Shown in pieces: positions 7,607 to 16,059 of a DNA stretch of 64,000 nucleotides. The notes under the pieces are model-generated. The model was not told the origin of the DNA, searched no databases, and was given only the letters and a program-made list of their open reading frames with translations. Numbering within the stretch: position 1 is the first letter of the stretch; the number at the start of each line of letters is the position of its first letter. The stretch is taken from assembly GCA_903873805.1 (NCBI GenBank), contig CAIQQB010000018.1, forward strand, positions 1 through 64,000. Direction: 5' to 3'. The position numbers and the translations under genes are program-made. Source of the stretch: an uncultured Opitutia bacterium (GTDB taxonomy: Bacteria > Verrucomicrobiota > Verrucomicrobiia > Opitutales > Opitutaceae).

Positions 7607-9247
7607 TCAGCAGAGCTGATACTCGGGCGACTGGAGAATGGTGATGGTGGCGTTGCGCAGGCGGCTAAGACGGCGCAGTTCGGCGCCTGCTGAACCCGCC
7701 CCCCGCCGGGCGCCCTGGCCCGCGCCGCGGGGCACGGCGCTGTTTTCCGGCGTGTCCGTGGCCAGAAATTCGGCGATCGCGGAACGATACGCAGAGTCGA
7801 CCTTCATCGGCAGCAGGGTCTCAATAAGCTGGTCGGTGAGCTGCTCCGGGGGCAACTGGGCCAGCCCGGCCAGGCGGTCGGGGGTGAAGCTGAAGTGGCT
7901 GTCGCCCTGGGTCCGTGCTTCGTCGAGCGCGACCCGCTCGTCGGCGTTGAGCGCGGCCTCGTTGAACGGGGCGAAGAGGGTTTCGACCGCCTGCCGCCGG
8001 GCCGCGAGCGTGCTCGAGTTGATCCAGTTGCGGCCGCCCACCCAGCCGCGGACGTTGGGCGGCCGGAACGGAATCTGATTCATGAGGCGGAGCGGGGCGA
8101 TGGTGCGGCGCGGAATCGGCGCCACGTCGAGATTCAAATCCTCCGTCATGCCGAGGAGAAACTGCACCGGGCTCTTGATGTAGTTGCCGCGGAAAGCCGG
8201 GTCGAAAAAGATCCGGCTGCCGAAAAACCGCTGGGCCATCCGGCGCAGATCATAACCGGCCGCGTTGCGCCACCAGTCGCCTAGGGCGGCCAGGTACGGC
8301 TTCGGCAGCGGGTCGTCGGTCAGGTAGAACCGCGCCAGCTTGTGCGCCAGATACGTCCCGGCGGCGGGCAACCCGAAGGCGAGATCGATGACATCGTCGC
8401 CCACAAAGGAGCCGCTGTGGCCGAAGATGGTCTTGGTCCCCGGATCATGCTGGCCGGGGGCGAAGCGGTAGACGCCCCGCACCTGCCGGTAGCCGGTGAA
8501 GGCGCGCGCCGACTCCTTGATATCCTGCTCGGTGTAATTTCCCTCGCCGAGCAGGAAGAGCTCGAACAGCTCCCGCGCAAAATTCTCGTTGGGCGCATTA
8601 CGCTGACTCTGCTGGAGGTCCAGATACATGATCATCGCCGGCGACCGGGACACTGCCTTCGCCAGTGCCACCGCGTTGCCCAACCCCTCGCGGCGCAGCA
8701 GGTCCTGATGTGCGTAAATCAGCTCCGGGTTCCGCACCTTCTCCTGGCTCACGACGTAAACATCACCGAGGAACAGCACCCATTTCTCCGTCACCGCATT
8801 CTCCGGCCGGCCCGCGAACTGCAGCCAGTGGCAGGTGAGCTCCTGCTCCGCCTGCTGGAGCGAGGCGTTGAGCTCCGCCCGCAGTTTTTGCTGGGGCTGG
8901 TCCGGAGCGGCGGATGCGGTCGCAATCTGGGTTTGCAGACCGGCCATCTTTTCATCCAAGCCCACGAGGGCGGTCGGAACCGCAAAGGCCGGGACGCTCA
9001 CGGGAAAGAGTCGGTCGAGGCTGGCCGCGAGACCTTCCTTGGTCACCCGGGCCACTTCGGCGGGTTTCGCCGTCCAGCCGGCCCGGCGCAGCAGGTGACG
9101 CGCGGCAGCGGCATTCCAAGCCGAGTCCGGCAACGGCTCCCAGGCCTCGTCGGGCGTAAGCGTGAGGCCGAGTGCCGCGGCCGTCTCCGGCAATATGGGT
9201 GGCGAAGTTGGAACGCCAGACGCCGGATCTGATGGGGTGGCCGACAT
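7607..9247 (-). CDS. DUF1800 family protein
   Basis: 546 residues, ATG at 9247. The DUF1800 family shows as NAAAARHLLRRAGWTAKPAE near residue 45, the central NENFARELFELFLLGEGNYTE segment, ARAFTGYRQVRG and LARFYLTDDP, and the late RPPNVRGWVGGRNWINSSTL motif. DUF1800 proteins are abundant in Verrucomicrobia and Planctomycetes, are often exported, and have no established biochemical role. They are normally followed by a DUF1501 gene; here a tRNA and a pectinesterase follow instead, so the usual partner is absent. There is no obvious signal peptide at the N terminus (MSATPSDPASGVPTSPP). Confidence 0.88.
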   Translation of the reverse strand: MSATPSDPASGVPTSPPILPETAAALGLTLTPDEAWEPLPDSAWNAAAARHLLRRAGWTAKPAEVARVTKEGLAASLDRLFPVSVPAFAVPTALVGLDEKMAGLQTQIATASAAPDQPQQKLRAELNASLQQAEQELTCHWLQFAGRPENAVTEKWVLFLGDVYVVSQEKVRNPELIYAHQDLLRREGLGNAVALAKAVSRSPAMIMYLDLQQSQRNAPNENFARELFELFLLGEGNYTEQDIKESARAFTGYRQVRGVYRFAPGQHDPGTKTIFGHSGSFVGDDVIDLAFGLPAAGTYLAHKLARFYLTDDPLPKPYLAALGDWWRNAAGYDLRRMAQRFFGSRIFFDPAFRGNYIKSPVQFLLGMTEDLNLDVAPIPRRTIAPLRLMNQIPFRPPNVRGWVGGRNWINSSTLAARRQAVETLFAPFNEAALNADERVALDEARTQGDSHFSFTPDRLAGLAQLPPEQLTDQLIETLLPMKVDSAYRSAIAEFLATDTPENSAVPRGAGQGARRGAGSAGAELRRLSRLRNATITILQSPEYQLC

Positions 9248-9337
9248 GCGAGCACGCTATGCAACGGGGAGCTTGTTGCAAGTCATGGGAGGTGATGCGG
9301 GATGGACGAGGCGCAAAGCAGAGGGCCGAAACACTCT

Positions 9338-9365
9338 GTAGCCCAGCGCGTAAGCGGCGGGCTAC
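9338..9365. repeat. short GTAG-ended hairpin
   Basis: GTAGCCC ... GGGCTAC, with 7-bp perfect arms and an inner GCGCGTAAGCGGC loop, between the divergently read ends of the DUF1800 gene and alr. A related half-element (GTAGCCCTACGCGTGGACGC) lies at 11448. Confidence 0.7.
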
Positions 9366-9383
9366 GGGAAGAAAGCCGCTTCT

Positions 9384-10532
9384 TCAGAACCCCAGCCCGC
9401 CATGGTAGAAACGCGGTACTCGCTTGGTGATCGCGCACAGGGTCTCCCACGGGATCGTGCCGGCCCATTGGCTGAATTCCGCGAGCGAAATCGCCCCCCC
9501 GCCCTGCCGGCCCACCAGCACGGCTTCGTCGTTGACCTCCACGCCGGGCACGTCGGTCACATCGACCACCGTCTGGTCCATCGTCACCCGGCCGAGCACG
9601 GGACAGCGCTGACCGCGTACCAACACCTGCGCGCGGTTGCTCACGGCCCGAGGCACGCCGTCACCATAGCCCGCGGTGAGAATGGCCACCGTCGAGTCGC
9701 GGCGTAGCGTATGCGTCCGGCCGTAGCTCACGCTCGCGCCTGCGGGCAGTCGTTTCACCAGGCCCACGCGCGCATGGAAACTGAGCACCGGCTCCGTGCG
9801 GACGGAGGCCAGCAGCGAGCCGGCGCGCGGCAGGATGCCAAACTGCAGCAGGCCCACCCGTACGGCGTTGAACGGGCCCGCGCCTTCGATGGTCTCGAGA
9901 CCGGCACTGTTGTCGGCGTGGATGAGCAGCGCAGCCGGATCGAGCCCGGGGCAGCGCGCCAGGGCGGCGAGGAACCGCTGCCGCTGCTCAGTCGTGAACG
10001 CCGCGTCCTCGTCCGGGCTGGCAAAATGGGTGAACACGCCCGCGAGCCGCAGGTGAGGCAGCCGCCCGATCCGTTCCCACAGCGCCGTCACCTCCTCGTG
10101 CCACACGCCGAGTCGGCCCATGCCGGTGTCGATCTTCAGGTGCACCGTAACGGGCTGACCGGCGGCCTGACCGGCGGCGTTGAGGCGGTCGGCCTCCCCC
10201 GCCGAGGAAACGGTGGCGGCAAAGCCCCGCTCGGCGGCGCGCCGGTCCTCGCCGGGCAGCAGCGGGCTCAGCAGCAGTACCGGCCAGTCCGTGCCGGTTT
10301 CGCGCAGCGCCATGGCCTCGGCGAGATTGGCGACTGCGAACAGGTCCACCCCCGCGTGCACGAGCCGGCCGGCAATCTGCGGCAGGCCGTGACCGTAGGC
10401 GTCGGCCTTGACCACGGCCACGTAGCTGATGTGCGCCGGCAGCGAGGCGCGGATCAGGCGCACGTTGCGTTCCAGCGCGGCGAGATCGATGTCGGCCCAG
10501 CAGCGGGCGGAAGCGCGGTTGCCGTCGCTCAT
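9384..10532 (-). CDS. alr: alanine racemase
   Basis: PLP-dependent fold-type III racemase, 382 residues, making D-alanine for peptidoglycan. The PLP lysine lies in VVKADAYGHG near residue 42, the catalytic tyrosine in SVSYGRTHTL near residue 265, and the substrate-site methionine in GRVTMDQTVVDVTDVP. The start ATG at 10532 overlaps the stop of tsaB in an ATGA arrangement, so the two are probably translationally coupled with tsaB upstream. Length and motif order are typical, and nothing is truncated. Confidence 0.96.
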   Translation of the reverse strand: MSDGNRASARCWADIDLAALERNVRLIRASLPAHISYVAVVKADAYGHGLPQIAGRLVHAGVDLFAVANLAEAMALRETGTDWPVLLLSPLLPGEDRRAAERGFAATVSSAGEADRLNAAGQAAGQPVTVHLKIDTGMGRLGVWHEEVTALWERIGRLPHLRLAGVFTHFASPDEDAAFTTEQRQRFLAALARCPGLDPAALLIHADNSAGLETIEGAGPFNAVRVGLLQFGILPRAGSLLASVRTEPVLSFHARVGLVKRLPAGASVSYGRTHTLRRDSTVAILTAGYGDGVPRAVSNRAQVLVRGQRCPVLGRVTMDQTVVDVTDVPGVEVNDEAVLVGRQGGGAISLAEFSQWAGTIPWETLCAITKRVPRFYHGGLGF

Positions 10533-11353
10533 GGTGACGGGTCTTGCCGGGGCCCATTCTCGCCGCGCCCATGTATCGCACCCGCTCCCGCAGGGTCTTC
10601 GCTCGCCGACGCCCTCTGTCCTTTGGCTTCCGGCCTCCGGCCTCCGGCCTCAGCCTTCTGGCCTCTGACCTCTGACTTCTGACCTCTGGCCCCCGGCCTC
10701 TGGCCTCTGGCCTCTATCATCTGGTGCACTTGCGGTGTCCACGTCGCATACGCCGGCTCCTCGTGCAGAAACGCATCAGGCGCGTCGGTGGGCTGAAACA
10801 AGTCCACGTCGGCCACCGCCGGCAACAAAGCGGCCAGGTCGTAGGGCGTGCGATGGAGATTCGCCGGCAGCGGCGTCCAGCTCCGGAAATGCTCCGGCAT
10901 CACGAGGTCACCCGCGAGTTCGGCCGTCGGCACGCGACGAAGCGGGGCGCCGAGCTGCGCGACATGCCACGAATCGCGGCGGGCGTCGGCGATGACCCGG
11001 GCCGCCGGATCGCCCAGCGCCGCCGCGACGAGTCCGAGGCTCTGAAAGGAAAACGCCGGCGCGGGATTCAGCACGCGCCACACGCGCAGCGCCACCGCCG
11101 AGGTGCGGATGCCGAGGACGGAGCCGGGGCCCTCGCAAAAAACATAGGCCTTGAGATCCGCGATGCGCAGCCCGGCTCCGGTTAGCAGGGTCTCCACGCC
11201 GGCGAACACGCCCATGCCGGCCTCGGCATCCTGCGCCTGCCAGCGCGGCTCCGCGGTGGCCCCGGTCCACAACCCGACCTGCACGCGCGCCGAGCTGGCG
11301 TCGATGAGCAGGAGCGGTGCGTGGGCCGCAAGCAGTTGGCGGAGACTGGGCAT
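10529..11353 (-). CDS. tsaB: tRNA t6A biosynthesis protein TsaB
   Basis: 274 residues, ASKHA-fold partner of TsaD in threonylcarbamoyladenosine formation at A37 of ANN-decoding tRNAs. Recognisable parts are LLLIDASSARVQVGLW at the N terminus, the conserved FCEGPGSVLGIRTSAVALRV near residue 95, and SFQSLGLVAAAL. It overlaps alr by 4 bp. The final 60 or so residues are not TsaB-like: they form a basic, low-complexity seven-residue repeat (EARGQRP, GARGQKS, EVRGQKA and so on) encoded by the heptamer array at 10624-10721, so the repeat has extended the protein in frame. Confidence 0.85.
   Translation of the reverse strand: MPSLRQLLAAHAPLLLIDASSARVQVGLWTGATAEPRWQAQDAEAGMGVFAGVETLLTGAGLRIADLKAYVFCEGPGSVLGIRTSAVALRVWRVLNPAPAFSFQSLGLVAAALGDPAARVIADARRDSWHVAQLGAPLRRVPTAELAGDLVMPEHFRSWTPLPANLHRTPYDLAALLPAVADVDLFQPTDAPDAFLHEEPAYATWTPQVHQMIEARGQRPGARGQKSEVRGQKAEAGGRRPEAKGQRASASEDPAGAGAIHGRGENGPRQDPSP
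10624..10721. repeat. 14 tandem 7-bp units inside tsaB
   Basis: Fourteen consecutive 7-bp units, consensus TGGCCTC on the + strand with variants CGGCCTC, TGACCTC, TGACTTC and TGGCCCC. Because 3 x 7 = 21 bp, the array is translated as a seven-residue peptide repeat in the tail of TsaB. Confidence 0.9.
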
Positions 11354-11567
11354 GACCCCACCACGAAACGCCCGTCGCCCGCGCCGCGCAAGCGCGCAGA
11401 ATCCCGCCCCTCCCGCGCCGGGCCACGGGAAAAGGCATGAGACCTATGTAGCCCTACGCGTGGACGCAGGGACTGCTCCCGTCCATCAACTTTCGGCACG
11501 TGCCACGCCAACTCGAGAACGGAATCCACTTGTCCCAATCAGAGCTTGCGCCTATCCATCACCCACG

Positions 11568-11804
11568 GTGAAGAGGCGCGTGATCATCGGAATCTCATTG
11601 GTGTTCGTTTGCCTGGCGCTTGGCTTGTGCCTTAGAGACCGGATCAATGGCGGTTCAGTAGCTGCCCTGCAGAAGCAAGAAGTCAGCCTGGATCCGGCGA
11701 CCCTTCGCCGGCTGGAGGCAAGGGGCAACGGGCTAAATCCCGAACGGCTGACATCCGCGGATGTCGCAGGAATCAACTTCAGCAAGATTCTGGAGCAGGC
11801 CTAA
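11568..11804 (+). CDS. small membrane-anchored hypothetical protein
   Basis: 78 residues from GTG 11568: MKRRVIIGISLVFVCLALGL, a single N-terminal membrane or signal segment, then a polar tail (DPATLRRLEARGNGLNPERL) ending at TAA 11802-11804. I do not recognise the family. The same reading frame stays open for a further 78 codons after this stop and that part also looks coding, so this may be the front part of a broken gene. Base composition is clearly lower in GC than the neighbours. Confidence 0.4.
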   Translation: MKRRVIIGISLVFVCLALGLCLRDRINGGSVAALQKQEVSLDPATLRRLEARGNGLNPERLTSADVAGINFSKILEQA

Positions 11805-12041
11805 CCTTCCGCGTCACATTACTCAACTCGCTGGTTCATTCTAACAAAAACAACGGCATATCGTTACATTCAAACCTCCCTTGTTTTGACTCCTTCAAAA
11901 CTGTTCGCGTATGAAAGTGGAAGATATTTCTATTTTTCCGGCGGGACCACGACACGAACTATTCGCGATTTTTCCTATGGCATAGCGGTGGATAAGATCA
12001 GTGGCCGCATTTATGAGTGGCAAGGAGTGTCTGTACGATAA
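11805..12041 (+). pseudogene. C-terminal coding remnant in frame after a stop
   Basis: Directly after the TAA at 11802, the same frame reads HYSTRWFILTKTTAYRYIQT, then SLVLTPSKLFAYESGRYFYF, then SGGTTTRTIRDFSYGIAVDK and ISGRIYEWQGVSVR before TAA 12039-12041. The amino-acid composition (aromatic/hydrophobic alternation, GIAVDKxSGRIYEW) looks like genuine beta-rich protein, but no ATG exists in this frame. Either the two halves are one gene broken by a nonsense mutation, or this is the tail of a second, truncated gene. The region is low in GC, which suggests acquired DNA. Confidence 0.5.
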
Positions 12042-12119
12042 CCCGGCAGAATCGCAGCCACTAGAATCGGCATTGACCCTCGGCGCGCGCGGGGCGTAGC
12101 CTGACCGTTTCTCCATTCC

Positions 12120-13466
12120 ATGCCCACCTCCGACACCGCCGCCGTGAACCTCGAAATCAAGGACCTCTCCGCCACCCGCAAGAGCCTCGTCGTTTCCCTC
12201 GCCCCCGCCCAGGTGGACGAGGAACACACGGCCGTTGTCAGCGAATTCTCCAAGGCCGCCCGCCTGCCCGGCTTCCGGCCCGGCAAAGCCCCGGCCAGCC
12301 TCATCCTCAAGCGCTATGGCAAGGAAATCGGTGAGGAGTTCAAACAAAAGGTCGTCGCCAAGGCCTACCGCCTCGGCATCGACCAGTCCAAGCTCGATGT
12401 TGTCCAGGTCACCGGCGTCGAGGAGGGCACCATCGCCCCCGCCACCGCCGCCACCATCACCATCACCGTCGATGTGCGCCCGGATTTCGCCCTGCCCGAC
12501 TACCTCGGCCTCGCCACCGAGGTGCGGCCGGTCGAGCCGACCGACGCCGAGGTCGACGCCATCATCGACGGCCTCCGGTCCGAGCGCGCCGACTTCAAGG
12601 TCGCCGACCGCTCCGCCCAGAAGAGCGATTACGTGAAGCTCGCCTACGAGGGCACGATCGACGGCAAACCGATTTTGGAAATTCTGCCCGAAAAGCAGAT
12701 CTACGGCAAGGTCCCGCAGACCTGGGAAGAGGTTGAGGGCGAAAATCAGGGCGTCATCCCCGGCCTCGGCCTGCAGCTCGGCGGACTCAAGGCCGGTGAC
12801 AAGAAGACCGTGAGCGTGACGTTTCCCGCCGACTTCCCCGCCGCTCCCGCCCTCGCGGGCAAGGCCGCCACCTACGCCGTCGAGGTGCAGGAGGTCCGCG
12901 AACGCGTGCTGCCCCCGCTCGACGAGGCGTTCTTCAAGTCCCACCAGACCGACAATCTCGAGGGCCTCAAGGCCGGCGTCCGCAACAACCTCAAGCTGCG
13001 CAAGGAGCAGGAGAACCGCACCGCCCAGCGCCGGCAGGTGTCCGAGGCGCTGAGCGCCAAGGTCGATTTCGAAGTGCCGGAGAGTCTCATTGAGTTTGAA
13101 ACGCAGAATATCCTCCGCCGCTTCATTGAGGACAACATGCGCCGTGGCGTCGGCGCCGACCAGTTTGAGAAGGACAAGAAGGAGCTCTACGAGGGCGCGC
13201 GCAAGTCCGCCGCCGTCCGCGTCAAGACCCAGCTCCTCCTCGCCAAGATCGCGGAGAAGGAAAAGATTACCGTGACCGAGAAGGATATCGACACGTTTAT
13301 CTACCAGGAGGCGGCCCGCTCGAACCAGCGCCCCGACAAGATTGCGAAGGATCTCGGCAAGGACCGCGAGCAACTGCGCAGCGTGCAGCAAGCGGTCATT
13401 TTCGACAAGGCGCTTGATTTGCTGGTGGACAAGGCTAGCGTGAAGACGGTCCAGCCCAAAGCCTGA
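12120..13466 (+). CDS. tig: trigger factor
   Basis: Ribosome-associated chaperone and peptidyl-prolyl isomerase, 448 residues. The N-terminal ribosome-binding signature is GFRPGKAP (residues 56-63, E. coli GFRxGKxP). The central FKBP-type PPIase domain follows at about 155-245 ([35 protein letters not shown]), and then the helical C-terminal domain. Start ATG 12120 with leader CTCCATTCC. Followed 19 bp later by clpP, the conserved tig-clpP arrangement. Confidence 0.96.
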   Translation: MPTSDTAAVNLEIKDLSATRKSLVVSLAPAQVDEEHTAVVSEFSKAARLPGFRPGKAPASLILKRYGKEIGEEFKQKVVAKAYRLGIDQSKLDVVQVTGVEEGTIAPATAATITITVDVRPDFALPDYLGLATEVRPVEPTDAEVDAIIDGLRSERADFKVADRSAQKSDYVKLAYEGTIDGKPILEILPEKQIYGKVPQTWEEVEGENQGVIPGLGLQLGGLKAGDKKTVSVTFPADFPAAPALAGKAATYAVEVQEVRERVLPPLDEAFFKSHQTDNLEGLKAGVRNNLKLRKEQENRTAQRRQVSEALSAKVDFEVPESLIEFETQNILRRFIEDNMRRGVGADQFEKDKKELYEGARKSAAVRVKTQLLLAKIAEKEKITVTEKDIDTFIYQEAARSNQRPDKIAKDLGKDREQLRSVQQAVIFDKALDLLVDKASVKTVQPKA

Positions 13467-13485
13467 GCCGGCCCACCCACCTCCT

Positions 13486-14109
13486 TTGAGCTACTATCCG
13501 ATCCCCTCCGTCATTGAAAACACCGGCCGCGGCGAGCGGGCGATGGACATCTATTCGCGCCTGCTGAAGGACCGGATCATTTTCATCGGAACGCCGATCG
13601 ACGACAATGTGGCCAATGCGGTGATTGCGCAGATGCTGTTTCTGCAGATGGAGGAGGCCAAGAAGGACATCCACATCTACATCAACTCCCCCGGCGGTGT
13701 GGTGACGGGCGGCATGGCGATCTACGACACGATGAATTTCCTCCAGTGCGACATCGTAACCTACTGCATCGGCCAGGCGGCGAGCATGGCGACGGTGCTG
13801 CTGGCGGCCGGCACGAAGGGCAAGCGGTTCGCGCTGCCCAACAGCCGCGTGATGATCCACCAGCCGAGCGGCGGCGCCGGCGGCCAGGCTTCCGACATCG
13901 CGATCGCGGCCAAGGAAATTCTCCGCTGGCGGCAGACGTTGAACACGACCATCGCGCGCCACACCGGCAAGACCGCCGATGAGGTCCAGAAGGATTCGGA
14001 CCGCGATTACTATCTCAGCGCCCAGGAAGCCAAGGAATACGGCCTCGTCGACCACGTGGTTCAGTCCACCCGCGAGGCACAGCAGTCGCTCGCCGTCGTG
14101 GCGGCGTAA
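13486..14109 (+). CDS. clpP: ATP-dependent Clp protease proteolytic subunit
   Basis: 207 residues; serine peptidase that forms the barrel used by ClpX/ClpA. The catalytic triad is visible: Ser in [11 protein letters not shown], His in MIHQPSGG, Asp in [12 protein letters not shown]. The start appears to be TTG 13486, since [20 protein letters not shown] is the expected ClpP N terminus and no ATG or GTG precedes it in frame after the tig stop. It lies 19 bp downstream of tig and is probably cotranscribed. clpX, which often follows, is absent here; the next gene is pyrE on the other strand. Confidence 0.95.
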   Translation: MSYYPIPSVIENTGRGERAMDIYSRLLKDRIIFIGTPIDDNVANAVIAQMLFLQMEEAKKDIHIYINSPGGVVTGGMAIYDTMNFLQCDIVTYCIGQAASMATVLLAAGTKGKRFALPNSRVMIHQPSGGAGGQASDIAIAAKEILRWRQTLNTTIARHTGKTADEVQKDSDRDYYLSAQEAKEYGLVDHVVQSTREAQQSLAVVAA

Positions 14110-14128
14110 GGCACCGCGGCGCGATGGC

Positions 14129-14340
14129 TTATTGGCTATTGGTTATCGCTCAGTTGGTTATTTCGGAATGTCCGATTTCCGACCCTGCGCGAATACGCGA
14201 CAACCAAGTGCCCATCAGCCTTGCGGTTGCTTTTAAGGCCAGGCTCGACACGCGGTCGAGCCCTGCGGGTCTGACTATTTCAATCCAGCCGATGCGCAGT
14301 TCCGAAATGACCCAATAAGCGTCAACCAATATCCAACAAG
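14129..14340. repeat. inverted TTATTGG-type repeat flanking a hairpin
   Basis: The left arm at 14129-14166 (TTATTGG, CTATTGG, TTATCGC, ... ATTTCGG) has an inverted counterpart at 14302-14340 (CCGAAATG ... CCAATAAGCG ... CCAATATCC). A perfect 8-bp hairpin GGCTCGAC/GTCGAGCC lies between them at 14242-14262. A second copy of the outer repeat is at 58863-58940. Located between convergent clpP and pyrE. Confidence 0.75.
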
Positions 14341-14354
14341 TGATCACCCCGCTC

Positions 14355-14924
14355 TCAGCTCCCCGGTTTTTCCACGGGCAGCTTCGCCAGCTCCGCGGGC
14401 ACCTGGTCGGCCGGATAGGTCGGGAAACTCAGCTCGAGCAGCGAAATCGCCGGCACATCGAAGCGGGTCGTGCCCGCGCTGCGGTCCACCAGCATCGCCA
14501 CAGCCACGGGCATGCCGCCGGCCGCGCGGATCAGGTTCACGCACTCGACGACCCGGCCGCCGCGCGTCACCACGTCCTCGACAATCAGCACCGGTTCGCC
14601 GGGGGCGAATTTGAAGCCGCGCCGGAGCACCAGCACGTTGTTCTCCTTCTCGGCAAAAACATAGCGCGCCTTCGTCTGGCGGGCGACTTCCTGCCCGATG
14701 ACCAGCCCGCCCATCGCAGGTGCCAGTACCGTAACAAACTTCACGCCGCCCAGCCGGGCGACAAGCAGCTCCGCCAGCCGGGTGACGGCGGCCATGTCCT
14801 GACACACCTGCGCGCACTGGAAATAGTGCCCGCTGTGCAGTCCGGACCGGAGTACAAAATGCCCCCGCAGCAGCGCCCGGGTGCGGGTGAAAATGTCTAG
14901 AACCTCGGTTTGGGTGGAATCCAT
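14355..14924 (-). CDS. pyrE: orotate phosphoribosyltransferase
   Basis: 189 residues; joins orotate and PRPP to form OMP in pyrimidine synthesis. The PRPP-binding motif VLIVEDVVTRGGR lies near residue 115, with LAPAMGGLVIGQEVA and ARYVFAEKENN before it, as in type I OPRTases. I chose ATG 14924 (MDSTQTEVLDIFTRTRALLR). The reading frame extends 77 codons upstream into the divergent gene's promoter region, and that part has no similarity to PyrE. Divergent from the HTH/MBL gene with 109 bp between starts. Confidence 0.94.
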   Translation of the reverse strand: MDSTQTEVLDIFTRTRALLRGHFVLRSGLHSGHYFQCAQVCQDMAAVTRLAELLVARLGGVKFVTVLAPAMGGLVIGQEVARQTKARYVFAEKENNVLVLRRGFKFAPGEPVLIVEDVVTRGGRVVECVNLIRAAGGMPVAVAMLVDRSAGTTRFDVPAISLLELSFPTYPADQVPAELAKLPVEKPGS

Positions 14925-15033
14925 CCGCCCGACGCTGCGGGCTCCGCGCGAAAAGCCAAAAACTTTTTTCGGACCCCGGGGTCCCGCCGCCTCGCAGCTT
15001 GCACGCTCCGGCGGGCCCGGCCACACTGCCAGC

Positions 15034-15879
15034 ATGGTCATCGAACGCGCACCGCTGGAAGACGAGCTGGGCGACGTGCTGGAAAAGGCAATGCGGCTCG
15101 CCGGCTGCGACGGGCCCGCGCTCGCCGCCCGCGCGGGCCTGGACGTCGCCCGCATTCGCGACGCGATGGACTACCGCTCCGACTTCACCTGCGCCGAAGC
15201 CAGCCGGCTGGCGGCGGCGCTCGGGCTCAACGAGGTCGGCCTCGCGGCCCTCGCCGGCGGACGCTACCCGCTGCCGGAGATCACCGGGCTGCCGTTCTGC
15301 CTCTACCCGCTGCGGATGCCGTACGGGGTCGGCGTGGTCAACGCCTACCTAGTCGCGGATTGCCCGCAGTCCCACGGCATTCTGTTCGACACGGGCGCGG
15401 ACTTCTCGCAGCTGTGCCGGGTCTGGCCGAAAAACATCAAGAAACTGGACGCTGTTTTCATCACCCATGCCGAGACCGAACACATCGGCGGCCTGACCGA
15501 AGTGCTGGCGGCGTTCGGTCCCGCGCCGGTATACCTTCCCGCGGGGGCGAACCGGGCCGGGGCCATCAACCTGAGCGAGGGTGAACGCGCGGAATTCGGC
15601 GGCATCGAGGTGCGGGCCCTGCATACCCCTGGTCATGCGGCCGCCCACAACTGCTACAGCGTGATGATGCACCGCGTGGCCGGCGCCACCCCGCTGCTGG
15701 TCTCGGGTGACCTGCTCTTCGCCGGCTCGGTGGGCGGATGTTATTTTTCCGCTCCTCTGTTGCGTGAGGCCCTGCGCCGGCTGTTCGCCGATCTGCCGGC
15801 GGCGACCGTCGTGGCGCCGGGGCACGGTCCGCTGACCACGATCCGGCACGAGCGGTCGTACAATCCGTTCGCAGTCTGA
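15034..15879 (+). CDS. HTH plus metallo-beta-lactamase-fold protein
   Basis: 281 residues. Residues 1-80 look like a helix-turn-helix module (LAARAGLDVARIRDAMDYRS, CAEASRLAAALGLNEVGLAA). The rest is a metallo-beta-lactamase fold: GILFDTGADF, ITHAETEHIGGLTEVLAAFG, HTPGHAAAHNCYSV, LLVSGDLLFAGSVGG and VVAPGHGPLT. The usual HxHxDH metal motif reads HAETEH here, while the later HTPGH, GD and PGHG ligand positions are kept. The combination suggests a DNA-binding hydrolase or a regulator sensing a small molecule; the substrate is unknown. Start ATG 15034, divergent from pyrE. Confidence 0.75.
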   Translation: MVIERAPLEDELGDVLEKAMRLAGCDGPALAARAGLDVARIRDAMDYRSDFTCAEASRLAAALGLNEVGLAALAGGRYPLPEITGLPFCLYPLRMPYGVGVVNAYLVADCPQSHGILFDTGADFSQLCRVWPKNIKKLDAVFITHAETEHIGGLTEVLAAFGPAPVYLPAGANRAGAINLSEGERAEFGGIEVRALHTPGHAAAHNCYSVMMHRVAGATPLLVSGDLLFAGSVGGCYFSAPLLREALRRLFADLPAATVVAPGHGPLTTIRHERSYNPFAV

Positions 15880-15886
15880 TGCTGAT

Positions 15887-15946
15887 GTGGGCCGGGAGCT
15901 CTCACCCCGCGCGCCCGTCCCTGCGGGGTGAGGGCACACCGCCCAC
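15887..15946. repeat. hairpin repeat (GCGGGGTGAGGGCAC family)
   Basis: Outer arms GTGGGC/GCCCAC and inner arms CTCACCCCGC/GCGGGGTGAG. Relatives occur at 26571-26595 (GCGGGGTGAGGGCACCCC then GCCTAC), inside rsmB at 23571-23594 and near 7559. Confidence 0.8.
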
Positions 15947-16059
15947 ATGAGAAATCCCAGCGCTCGGCCAGACACTGCTGCTAAAAGGCTCCGCTGCGTT
16001 CTCGCCGGGGAGGTTGCGCTTGCCTGAGGCTTCCCCTCGTGAAAAACTTCCGGACCCCC

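Noticed and set aside
11151-11567. Upstream extension of the small 78-residue protein
   Set aside because: This part overlaps tsaB on the other strand and a GTAG half-hairpin, has no protein-like features and precedes a sensible GTG start.
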